Below are positions 52,868-60,720 of a stretch of 64,000 bases of DNA, piece by piece (position 1 is the first letter of the stretch; every line of letters begins with the position of its first letter). Location of the stretch: contig JANQNX010000006.1 of NCBI GenBank assembly GCA_028279365.1, positions 1-64,000 of the forward strand. The letters are read 5' to 3'. This DNA is from Gammaproteobacteria bacterium. Lineage in GTDB: Bacteria; Pseudomonadota; Gammaproteobacteria; Eutrophobiales; Eutrophobiaceae. The notes under the pieces are model-generated. The model was not told the origin of the DNA and made no database searches. It was given only the letters and a program-made list of their open reading frames with translations. The position numbers and the translations under genes were made by a program.

Positions 52868-53844
52868 TAATCCAACCTCACACGGGGATCGACAAAAGTA
52901 TATGAAATATCAGTGAGTATTAATCCAATAATATATAAGACAGAGCCCAGAAAAACCATGGAACGTACAATGGCGAAATCCTGAGCATTGATGGCGTCAA
53001 TGGTATAACTACCAAGGCCAGGAATAGCAAAGAATGATTCCGTGACTAAACTACCCATGAACAACATAGGCAAAAGAACTACCACACCTGTTAATATTGG
53101 GATTAAAGCATTTCTGAATACATGCTGATATAAAACACGCACTTCTGACAAACCTTTAGCACGCGCTGTACGGACGTAGTCTTTGTTTATTTCCTCTAAA
53201 AATATTGTTCGATACCATCTTGAAGTAGACCCTATACCTCCGATCAATCCAACAAGAACTGGCAATACCAAAAATTTAACAGCATTTAACCCTGTATCGT
53301 ATCCAGATATCGGAGCTAATTGTAAAAACTTTCCAATTAATACCTGCCCACCAATAATATAAAACATAGATGAGATTGACATCATAATTACACAGAGAAT
53401 AACTCCAGAAACATCTATGTATGTAGCACGAAAAAAAGACAATGTAAGTCCAACTGTTATGTACACTAACAAACCAACAATTAAACCTGGTAATGCTATA
53501 GCTAAACTAGGCCACATCCGCTGGCTAATATCATGACTTATGTCTCGTCCATCGTCAGATTGTCCAAAATCAAATACAAATAGTTTGACCGAATTTTCAA
53601 AAAAGATCGTATCCGTGATTTTTTCAACGGCGTTGGCTTCCGCATTCCAAACTACAGGTTTATCATATCCTCTTTCTTCCTTCCATTTTTCTATTGCCTC
53701 AGGTGTTACGCGCTTCATTCCCAAATGCATTCTGGCCATATCATCTGGCGTGTTGACCACAAAAAACAACATAAACGTGATGACATTAACACCAATCAAT
53801 ATTGGCACCGCATACATAATCCGTCTCACAATATAGCTAATCAT
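52867..53844 (-). CDS. peptide ABC transporter permease, YejB/DppB-like
   Basis: This encodes 325 residues with six helices, N-terminal MISYIVRRIMYAVPILIGVNVITFMLFF, the EAA-type loop YVRTARAKGLSEVRVLYQHVFRNAL, and the end FVDPRVRLD, all standard for DppB/YejB permeases. It pairs with the next gene's product to form the inner-membrane channel. It starts within the ATGA overlap with the substrate-binding protein gene and ends in a TAATG overlap, so the operon is tightly coupled. Confidence 0.92.
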   Translation of the reverse strand: MISYIVRRIMYAVPILIGVNVITFMLFFVVNTPDDMARMHLGMKRVTPEAIEKWKEERGYDKPVVWNAEANAVEKITDTIFFENSVKLFVFDFGQSDDGRDISHDISQRMWPSLAIALPGLIVGLLVYITVGLTLSFFRATYIDVSGVILCVIMMSISSMFYIIGGQVLIGKFLQLAPISGYDTGLNAVKFLVLPVLVGLIGGIGSTSRWYRTIFLEEINKDYVRTARAKGLSEVRVLYQHVFRNALIPILTGVVVLLPMLFMGSLVTESFFAIPGLGSYTIDAINAQDFAIVRSMVFLGSVLYIIGLILTDISYTFVDPRVRLD

Positions 53845-55994
53845 AAAACAGACCTTGTTTCCTTACGTCGATAAGAAAAATACGCTGGAGCTAATAACAA
53901 CGCGAGTAAAACAAAAGCAATCACGATTGGCCACAAGATTGGCTTATTCCAATGTTGTTGTTTAGTACTTCGTAATTCCGGATCAATACGCTTATATTTC
54001 AGTTTATTATTTGCCATCAGATTAGGTTTGGCGTTTTTATACCAGTCATGATGTAACGAAAAGCCAACAGGGTGAAAACCCCACAGCCAGGGAGAATCAC
54101 GTCTCACGACTTCAACCATCTGATTGATAACTTCCTGTCTTTCCGGCCCATTATCCATACTCTTCATCTGATTAAATAAGCGGTCAAACTCTTCATTTTG
54201 ATAATTTGCTGCATTCTCACCATTATGTTCTATCTTGGAATTTGGCCCATACAGTAAAAAGAAAAAGTTTTCCGGATCAGGATAATCGGCATTCCAACCC
54301 CACTGAAAGATCTGTGCTGTACCCTTACGCATCTTCTCCTGAAAACGATTGTAATCAGTTGCGCGAATTACCAGATTGATTCCCAGCTTGGCATATTGTT
54401 TTCTTAACCAATCAAAAGACGCTTTACTGCCCGGCCCGGCAGCAGGACTATCCAGGTTCAAAACCAGTGGCTGCCCGGTATCCTTATTACGCCCATTTGG
54501 ATAGCCTGCCTGTTCCATCAGAGTTTTTGCTATCCGAATATCTTTACGCACGGCCTTGCCATTGTTCCAGTCATAGACATAGGGATTAATACCTGGCTCG
54601 CCTTCTATGTAACCAAAAATACCTGGTGGTATCGGCCCTTGAGAAGGCTGGCCGCGACCATTAGCAAAAATAGAAATATATTCCTCATAGTCAACGGCAA
54701 TCGCAATAGCTCGACGCAATAGTCTGGCGCGCTCACTATCGCCACCAATCACGTCATCGGCCATATTAAAACCCATATAAAATGTTGAGGTCTGCACCGC
54801 AGTAAGTAAACGAATATCCTTGCTTTGCATTTCTTCAGTGAGTTCAGCATCACCCTGCGTATTAAACGTCACCGCCTGATCAAAACTGTCAGACACAATA
54901 CCTGAAGTATCGTAGTACCCTTGTAAAAATTTATTCCATGCTGGAATCGATTCTTTTTCCAGACTATATATGGCTTTATCAATAAACGGCATCGGTTTGC
55001 CTGCGTCTTCCAGCAAACCGGCCTGTTTATCGCCCGCTTCACCCTCAGCAGGATATAACTCACCACGAAAATTCGGATTTCGCTCCAGCACCATGCGTCG
55101 GTTCGGGTTATTTTCGCTTAACATAAATGGCCCGGTACCCACCGGGTACCAATCGAGGGTAATATTTTTATCTTCCATCCCCGATTGTGAATAAAAATAA
55201 TCCGCTTCCCATGGCATAGGGGCAAAAAAAGACATGGATAACCAATAACGAAACTGTGGATATTTTTCTTTAAGCGTGATTTCAAAAGTATACTCATCAA
55301 TAACATTAACGCCGGATAGATCATAGTCATTTAAGTTGATGAATTGTTTGTCTGCGTCAACTTCGGACAGCGTTTTAGCGAGCTCATCCAGGCCAAGAAT
55401 ATATTTTTCCATCAACCCGGCAATAGGTGAATGCACTTTGGGATGTGCCATACGCTTTATTTGATAAGCATAGTCTTGCGCAGTTAATTCCCTGCTACCG
55501 GCACTGTTGAAGTCGCTTAAGGCGTGAATATCTTCAAGCTTACGCGGATTCAAATCATGATAGAGATAATTACCGTCGGCTGACTTGGCAAAGGCAGGAT
55601 GTGGTTGATAGCGAATACCAGGCTTGATTGAAATCCGGTACACCGCGCGATGAATGACATCAGGCTCAGCATCATCAGCAAGTAAATTGCCTTCAGCGTC
55701 ATAATAACTGGCAACAGGTACTTGCTCCGCCGTCAACGGAACCAGTTCATACGGACGTTTCAGGAAGTGATATTGCAAAGGCGGTTCATAGACCTGACCA
55801 AGGAAAACATACTCATTGGCGCTGTAAGAACTGACCGGGTCCAGGTGCTTGGGACGCTCAGAAAAAGTATCGTAATAAATATTGCTATTGGCATCTGAAT
55901 CCGGATAGGGATTATTCCATGCCGAGTCACTACAGGCTGTGCAAAGCACTATTGCCAGAGAGAGAGTAGCGATAACTTTTCCAGACAGGGACAT
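53841..55994 (-). CDS. peptide ABC transporter substrate-binding protein (SBP_bac_5) with C-terminal membrane helix
   Basis: This encodes 717 residues: a signal sequence with an atypical lipobox (VLCTAC, Cys ~21), then a family-5 extracellular solute-binding domain (RPKHLDPVSSYSANEYVFLGQVYEPP, WYPVGTGPFMLSENNPNRRMVLERNPNF, GWNADYPDPENFFFLLYGPNS). A membrane helix lies near the C-terminus (PILWPIVIAFVLLALLLAPAYF), followed by a basic tail RRKETRS. Such a tail anchor is unusual for this family and would tether the protein to the inner membrane. It is the first gene of the Yej-like operon and is divergent from fabI. Confidence 0.9.
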   Translation of the reverse strand: MSLSGKVIATLSLAIVLCTACSDSAWNNPYPDSDANSNIYYDTFSERPKHLDPVSSYSANEYVFLGQVYEPPLQYHFLKRPYELVPLTAEQVPVASYYDAEGNLLADDAEPDVIHRAVYRISIKPGIRYQPHPAFAKSADGNYLYHDLNPRKLEDIHALSDFNSAGSRELTAQDYAYQIKRMAHPKVHSPIAGLMEKYILGLDELAKTLSEVDADKQFINLNDYDLSGVNVIDEYTFEITLKEKYPQFRYWLSMSFFAPMPWEADYFYSQSGMEDKNITLDWYPVGTGPFMLSENNPNRRMVLERNPNFRGELYPAEGEAGDKQAGLLEDAGKPMPFIDKAIYSLEKESIPAWNKFLQGYYDTSGIVSDSFDQAVTFNTQGDAELTEEMQSKDIRLLTAVQTSTFYMGFNMADDVIGGDSERARLLRRAIAIAVDYEEYISIFANGRGQPSQGPIPPGIFGYIEGEPGINPYVYDWNNGKAVRKDIRIAKTLMEQAGYPNGRNKDTGQPLVLNLDSPAAGPGSKASFDWLRKQYAKLGINLVIRATDYNRFQEKMRKGTAQIFQWGWNADYPDPENFFFLLYGPNSKIEHNGENAANYQNEEFDRLFNQMKSMDNGPERQEVINQMVEVVRRDSPWLWGFHPVGFSLHHDWYKNAKPNLMANNKLKYKRIDPELRSTKQQHWNKPILWPIVIAFVLLALLLAPAYFSYRRKETRSVL

Positions 55995-56115
55995 GAAGAC
56001 TGAATACTTATTTTTATATGTTGACTATCAGAATACCATTATAAACAGGCTTATTTTTCTGTACACTTTAGATATATCGTAAAAACAATAATTCAAACAT
56101 TTACAGGATAATCTT

Positions 56116-56892
56116 ATGGGTCTACTGGACAACAAGCGAGCATTAATCGTCGGCGTCGCCAGCAATCGTTCTATTGCCTGGGGTATCGCACAAGCCATGC
56201 ATCGTGAAGGTGCCGAACTGGCATTTACCTATCAAAATGACAAATTACGCGAACGCGTTGAAAAATACGCTGCCGAAGTTAACTCCAATATTACCATCCC
56301 TTGTGACGTTTCCAGCGATACCGAGATACAGGCGGTGTTTGAACACCTGGACGATTACTGGGACGGTCTGGACATTTTGATTCATTCGGTTGCATTTGCG
56401 CCAAAGGAACAGTTGGATGGTGAGTATCTGGAAAATGTCACGCGCGAGGGCTTCCTCACTGCACATGAGATCAGTTCCTATAGTTTTTCTGCCTTGGGCG
56501 ACTCCGCCAGAGAAATGATGAAAGGCCGTAACGGTTCGATGCTGACACTGAGTTATATTGGTGCTGTCAGGGCAATGCCTAATTACAATGTCATGGGGGT
56601 CGCCAAGGCCAGTCTGGAAGCCAATGTGCGTTATATGGCCTCCAGTCTTGGGCCAGAAGGTATCCGCGTTAATGCCATCTCTGCCGGGCCAATCCGAACG
56701 TTGGCAGCATCGGGTATTAAGGGTTTGCGAGACTTCCTGACACAAGTTGAGAATGTCTCTCCACTAAGACGCAATGTCACTATTGATGAAGTCGGTAACG
56801 TCGCGGCCTTCATGTGTTCAGACTATGCCTCGGCTGTCACTGGTGAGATCACCTATGTCGACTGCGGTTACAATTCGATAGGAATGGCATAA
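56116..56892 (+). CDS. fabI: enoyl-[acyl-carrier-protein] reductase (NADH), FabI
   Basis: This encodes 258 residues: the FabI form of the short-chain dehydrogenase fold, with [16 protein letters not shown] cofactor loop, [15 protein letters not shown], and active-site residues Y147, Y157 and K164 in [37 protein letters not shown] is the substrate-loop signature. It reduces enoyl-ACP to acyl-ACP, the last step of each fatty-acid elongation cycle. ACAGGATAATCTT precedes the ATG. It is monocistronic or shared with the following symporter gene (29 bp gap). Confidence 0.95.
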   Translation: MGLLDNKRALIVGVASNRSIAWGIAQAMHREGAELAFTYQNDKLRERVEKYAAEVNSNITIPCDVSSDTEIQAVFEHLDDYWDGLDILIHSVAFAPKEQLDGEYLENVTREGFLTAHEISSYSFSALGDSAREMMKGRNGSMLTLSYIGAVRAMPNYNVMGVAKASLEANVRYMASSLGPEGIRVNAISAGPIRTLAASGIKGLRDFLTQVENVSPLRRNVTIDEVGNVAAFMCSDYASAVTGEITYVDCGYNSIGMA

Positions 56893-56921
56893 GACACACT
56901 TATTTATATTCAATCCTGAAT

Positions 56922-58130
56922 ATGAGTGAGAATAAACTGGTTATTGCCATCCTGATCGGCGCGATTGCCGGTATTATTTGCGGCGCACTGTTTGGACCGG
57001 CCATGTCATCGATTGCCTGGATAGGCGACCTGTTCCTCGATACCTTAAAGATGATGATAATTCCCCTGATCGTTGCCGCTGTGATTTCCGGCGTTGCCTC
57101 GCTGGGGGATATTCGTAAGCTTGGTAAAGTCGGTGGTATGACCTTGCTGTACTACGCCAGCACCACCGCCGTTGCTGTATTCACCGGGCTTATTGTTGTT
57201 AATGTGATTCAACCAGGTGAAGGCATTGAACAGCTTAGCGAACAAATTCCTGACATGATATCCGGCAAACAGGATATCGGTCTGGTCGAGATCGTTAAGT
57301 CTCTTATTTCGCCAAATATCGTTGCCGCCGCTGCTGATACCCAGCTACTCCCCATTATCGTGTTCTGTCTGTTATTTGCCGCAGCACTGACCACAATTGG
57401 AGAAAAAAATAAAACCCTGCTGAGCTTCTTTGATGGCCTGAATGAAACCATGATGAAACTGGTCATTTGGATAATGATGTTGGCACCTGTTGGCATCTTT
57501 GCGTTAATTGCCGGACAAATAGGCCGTGCTGGTGGCATCGAGGCAATTAAAAACGAACTGGCATCAGTGGGCAGCTATTGCCTCACTGTGTTGCTGGGCC
57601 TGGGCATACATTCAATCCTGTTATTTATTTTGCTTGTCAGCTTTAGCCGCTTTGGTAAAGATTATCTAATTCAATTATCTCGCGCCTTAATGACCGCATT
57701 CGGCACGGCCAGCTCTTCTGCCACGCTGCCACTGACGATGGAATGCGCCATTGAAGCTGGCGTCGATAAACGCTCGGTTAAATTTGTCGCGCCATTGGGT
57801 GCCACCGTTAACATGGATGGTACGGCACTCTATGAAGCTGTTGCGGTCATGTTTATCGCACAGGCTTACAACATACCATTGAGTATTACCGCTCAAATCG
57901 TTGTATTTATTACCGCAACACTCGCTGCAATCGGCGCGGCTGGAATACCTCAGGCGGGGTTGGTGACGATGCTAATTGTATTGGATGCGGTGGGTTTGCC
58001 AGCCGAAGGAATAGGCTTAATATTGGCCGTAGACTGGTTTCTGGATCGTTTTAGAACAACAGTAAATGTCTGGGGGGACAGCGTCGGAATAGCTATTATT
58101 GAAGGCTTCCTGCCGGAAAAAACCGGCTAA
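56922..58130 (+). CDS. dicarboxylate/amino acid:cation symporter (DAACS, GltP-like)
   Basis: This encodes 402 residues with eight helices and two re-entrant loops. FGTASSSATLPLTMECAIEAGVDKRSVKFVAPLGATVNMDGTALYEAVAVMFIAQAY holds the serine-rich loop and the NMDGT motif. GIPQAGLVTMLIVLDAVGLP and AVDWFLDRFRTTVNVWGDSVG complete the binding site, with the Asp in DRFRT. It imports glutamate, aspartate or C4-dicarboxylates with Na+ or H+. The stop codon overlaps the convergent ppiD stop (CTAA). Confidence 0.93.
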   Translation: MSENKLVIAILIGAIAGIICGALFGPAMSSIAWIGDLFLDTLKMMIIPLIVAAVISGVASLGDIRKLGKVGGMTLLYYASTTAVAVFTGLIVVNVIQPGEGIEQLSEQIPDMISGKQDIGLVEIVKSLISPNIVAAAADTQLLPIIVFCLLFAAALTTIGEKNKTLLSFFDGLNETMMKLVIWIMMLAPVGIFALIAGQIGRAGGIEAIKNELASVGSYCLTVLLGLGIHSILLFILLVSFSRFGKDYLIQLSRALMTAFGTASSSATLPLTMECAIEAGVDKRSVKFVAPLGATVNMDGTALYEAVAVMFIAQAYNIPLSITAQIVVFITATLAAIGAAGIPQAGLVTMLIVLDAVGLPAEGIGLILAVDWFLDRFRTTVNVWGDSVGIAIIEGFLPEKTG

Positions 58131-60031
58131 ATATTTTCCTCCAGAATTCTGATATTTGAGCGTTCGCGCGCGTTCATCAAAAATTCCTGCCATTCTGTGG
58201 TACCACGAAGTCGTTTGAACTCTAACCCTGCAGCTTCCCGGGTTTTTTCCTTAACCTCAGCCATAGCTTTTTCATAGGCAGCCGTCACCATCACTATCGC
58301 GTAATCGCCGCTGCCCAAACTGTAGCCGCTGATGATAGGCCCACCATCAGGTTTTCCAGACTGAAAAGCCGTTCTTAATACAGAACGATTGATACTGGTA
58401 TCCTTTCTGTTAACTTTTTCTGCATCAAACCATTCAAATTCGATATCAGATTCAAGTGCATCTTTATCAGTACCGTTTTGCAATTGTTGCACAATCGCCT
58501 CACCTGCGTTTCTTAAGCGCTCTTGTCCCTTTTGCTGTTTAAGATCGGCAACGACACTTTCCCTGGCCTGCTCCAGAGATAAGATTGAAGAAGCTTTGTA
58601 TTCCAGCACGCGAATGACGGCTATATGGTTTTGACCAAGTTCAATCGCATCACTGTTCTCGGCAGAGTCAATCAACTCCTGCTGAAAACTGGCGGCGATC
58701 ACCCTGTCATTAGACGTGATGTCTTCATTACCATTTTTACGAGCAAAAAAATCACTTTCTACAACATCGACACTTAATTCTTCTGCTGCAACATCCAATG
58801 AATCAGGATGCTCAAATGCCAGCGAGGTTAACTGATCGGATAATTCAAAAAACTGTAGTTCAGCCTGTGCTAATTTATAATCAGTCTCAACCTGCTCGGC
58901 TACCGTTTCAAAGACATTTTTTGGCCCGCCTCGTATTTGACCGACTTTGACAATAGCGAATCCTTTTTCCGTTTCAATGACATCACTAATATCATCTTCT
59001 TCTGCCTCGAATAAGAATGCATCAATCGCATCACCCATGATGCCTTTGGTCATAAAGGCATGTTCGCTGTATTGCAATGCGCCTTTACCCTCGTCAGTGA
59101 ACTGCTGAACCAGCTTGGCAAAATCGGACTCGGTTGCAGTTGCGGCTAATGCATTATTAATTAACGTTGTTGCCGCAGCTATCTCTTCTTCTGTCGATTC
59201 TTCATCGGTCTCGACAAACAACTTTGTCACTGAACGTTGTTCAGCAACATCGTAACTGTCTTTATTGTTTTGATAGTACTCTCTTAATGCCGATTCATCG
59301 GTAGATATAGATTCGGCGATGTCTTCCACATTGAGCTCAATGTAGGCTATCTTGACCTTTTCCGGTTCGACATAGTTATTCTTATTCTTGTCATAGTAAT
59401 CGGTGATCTCTTCTTCGCTGACTTCAATAGCTTCTAACTGATCATCGATATTTAAAATGGCATAGCTGATATCGCGGGTTTGCGCATCAAGGCGAAGGAT
59501 ATTTTCCAGTTCGGTCTGGGTGACAAACAAGGTCTCCGATAAGCCGGCTTGCAGCTGTTCTGCCAGCATGTCCAAACGCATTTGCTGCTCAAAGAATGCC
59601 GGTTCCATACCAAGGTTCAGGATCGCCTGTTCATATTTAAAGCGATCAAAACCACCTTCATCTTTAAAGACATCAAGGTTCTTGATCGTATTCAATACTT
59701 GCTCGTTACTGATACGAAATTTATTGTCTTTAACAATACCGCTAATAATTTCGGAGTCGACCAGCTTCTGCAATGTTTGCTGTCTGATTAACTCTTCTTC
59801 TTCAAGTGATAGCTCACCACCAAACATGGCGCGCATTTGTCGTTGCAGGTTAATGTAGGAACGTTGAAAGGTTTGTAGACTTATTTCCTGGTCATTAACG
59901 ACAGCCACATTAACATCGCTATTCTGACCAAAATAAAAACTGACACCCCAAAAAGCAAAAGAAATAATCAATGCACCGACAATCACACCGGCGATCCAAC
60001 CCGTCGCTTTATCTCGTATAGTTCCTAACAT
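58127..60031 (-). CDS. ppiD: PpiD-type periplasmic folding chaperone (SurA_N_3/rotamase)
   Basis: This encodes 634 residues: a short cytosolic N-terminus, one membrane helix (~13-33, GWIAGVIVGALIISFAFWGV), a SurA_N-like chaperone domain (~40-180), a parvulin-type PPIC domain (~265-360; SDFAKLVQQFTDEGKGALQYS and EKGFAIVKVG), and a second helical chaperone half. Length, topology and position after hupB match PpiD, which helps proteins emerging from SecYEG. It is separated from hupB by the two tRNA genes and a hairpin. Confidence 0.92.
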   Translation of the reverse strand: MLGTIRDKATGWIAGVIVGALIISFAFWGVSFYFGQNSDVNVAVVNDQEISLQTFQRSYINLQRQMRAMFGGELSLEEEELIRQQTLQKLVDSEIISGIVKDNKFRISNEQVLNTIKNLDVFKDEGGFDRFKYEQAILNLGMEPAFFEQQMRLDMLAEQLQAGLSETLFVTQTELENILRLDAQTRDISYAILNIDDQLEAIEVSEEEITDYYDKNKNNYVEPEKVKIAYIELNVEDIAESISTDESALREYYQNNKDSYDVAEQRSVTKLFVETDEESTEEEIAAATTLINNALAATATESDFAKLVQQFTDEGKGALQYSEHAFMTKGIMGDAIDAFLFEAEEDDISDVIETEKGFAIVKVGQIRGGPKNVFETVAEQVETDYKLAQAELQFFELSDQLTSLAFEHPDSLDVAAEELSVDVVESDFFARKNGNEDITSNDRVIAASFQQELIDSAENSDAIELGQNHIAVIRVLEYKASSILSLEQARESVVADLKQQKGQERLRNAGEAIVQQLQNGTDKDALESDIEFEWFDAEKVNRKDTSINRSVLRTAFQSGKPDGGPIISGYSLGSGDYAIVMVTAAYEKAMAEVKEKTREAAGLEFKRLRGTTEWQEFLMNARERSNIRILEENI

Positions 60032-60060
60032 ATTTCTAACTATCTAGTTGCAGAATTAAA

Positions 60061-60092
60061 TACGGGCGTATCATAGTAATGATACACCCGTG
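60061..60092. terminator. strong stem-loop between tRNA-Asp and ppiD
   Basis: ACGGG-C-GTATCAT pairs with ATGATAC-A-CCCGT around a 4-nt loop: 12 pairs with one C-A mismatch. On the plus strand TTTTTT follows after GTA. On the minus strand, the direction of the tRNA genes, ATTTAATT follows. It can end the hupB-tRNA transcript before ppiD, and its T-run would also stop plus-strand transcripts. Confidence 0.75.
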
Positions 60093-60103
60093 TATTTTTT
60101 AAT

Positions 60104-60180
60104 TGGCGGAGTGGACGGGACTCGAACCCGCGACCCCCGGCGTGACAGGCCGGTATTCTAACCAACTGAACTACCACTCC
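60104..60180 (-). tRNA. tRNA-Asp (GTC)
   Basis: The minus strand folds as a 77-nt cloverleaf starting GGAGTGGTAGTTCAGTTGGT. The acceptor stem is GGAGTGG/CCACTCC, the anticodon loop is CTGTCAC with GTC, the T arm contains GGTTCGAGTCC, the discriminator is G, and CCA is encoded. All canonical positions are present. Confidence 0.96.
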
Positions 60181-60189
60181 GGTGGGTTC

Positions 60190-60265
60190 TGGTGGGTGCT
60201 GAGAGGCTCGAACTCCCGACTTTCGCCTTGTAAGGGCGACGCTCTACCAACTGAGCTAAGCACCC
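60190..60265 (-). tRNA. tRNA-Val (TAC)
   Basis: The minus strand folds as a 76-nt cloverleaf starting GGGTGCTTAGCTCAGTTGGT. The acceptor stem is GGGTGCT/AGCACCC, the anticodon loop is CTTACAA with TAC on the stem TCGCC/GGCGA, the T arm has AGTTCGAGCCT, the discriminator is A, and CCA is encoded. It begins 9 bp after the hupB stop codon and 9 bp before tRNA-Asp, so it is probably processed from a common hupB-tRNA transcript. Confidence 0.96.
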
Positions 60266-60274
60266 GAAGGCGCG

Positions 60275-60547
60275 CTAGTTTATGGCATCCTTCAAAGCTT
60301 TACCAGCTTTAAAACCCGGAACCTTCGAAGCTTTAATTTTAATCGCTTCACCGGTTCTAGGATTACGACCAGTACGAGCAGCACGCTTACGTACAGAAAA
60401 TGTTCCGAATCCAACTAAGGTTACTGTATCTCCCTTTTTGAGAGCTTTGGTTACCGTTTCAATTGCAGCATCTAATGCTCTTCCTGCAGCAGCTTTGGAA
60501 AGGTCAGCAGAGTCTGCAACAGCATCGATAAGTTCAGCTTTATTCAT
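60275..60547 (-). CDS. hupB: DNA-binding protein HU, beta subunit
   Basis: This encodes 90 residues, the full HU length: [47 protein letters not shown] (DNA-binding arm with the NPRTG tip and its Pro) and [19 protein letters not shown]. It is an abundant nucleoid protein that bends DNA. AAGGGGA is the ribosome-binding site. Position between lon and ppiD is the standard gammaproteobacterial arrangement. Confidence 0.97.
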   Translation of the reverse strand: MNKAELIDAVADSADLSKAAAGRALDAAIETVTKALKKGDTVTLVGFGTFSVRKRAARTGRNPRTGEAIKIKASKVPGFKAGKALKDAIN

Positions 60548-60645
60548 AATAGTAAGTCCCCTTGTTATTAAGTAGCCATCATTTCGTATGAAGTCTGGCT
60601 AGGTATTGATGGAAAAAATTTTGACCCGACATTTAAAGCGCTGGA

Positions 60646-60674
60646 TTTATACCAACTGCTAAAAAGCGCGTCAA
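60646..60674 (-). promoter_or_regulatory. sigma70 promoter of hupB
   Basis: On the minus strand TTGACG (60669-60674), a 17-bp spacer and TATAAA (60646-60651) lie about 100 bp before the hupB ATG, downstream of lon. Near-consensus and ideally spaced, it would also drive the two tRNA genes. Confidence 0.7.
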
Positions 60675-60700
60675 GCAATGGTTTGGTAAAAACTGCCGAT

Positions 60701-60720
60701 CACTGAAAATTAATTCAGTG
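60701..60720 (-). terminator. stem-loop at the end of lon
   Basis: CACTGAA (60701-60707) pairs with TTCAGTG (60714-60720) around AATTAA; the stem includes the lon stop codon. On the minus strand TTTTT comes about 9 nt later. It is a weak candidate terminator just upstream of the hupB promoter. Confidence 0.4.
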
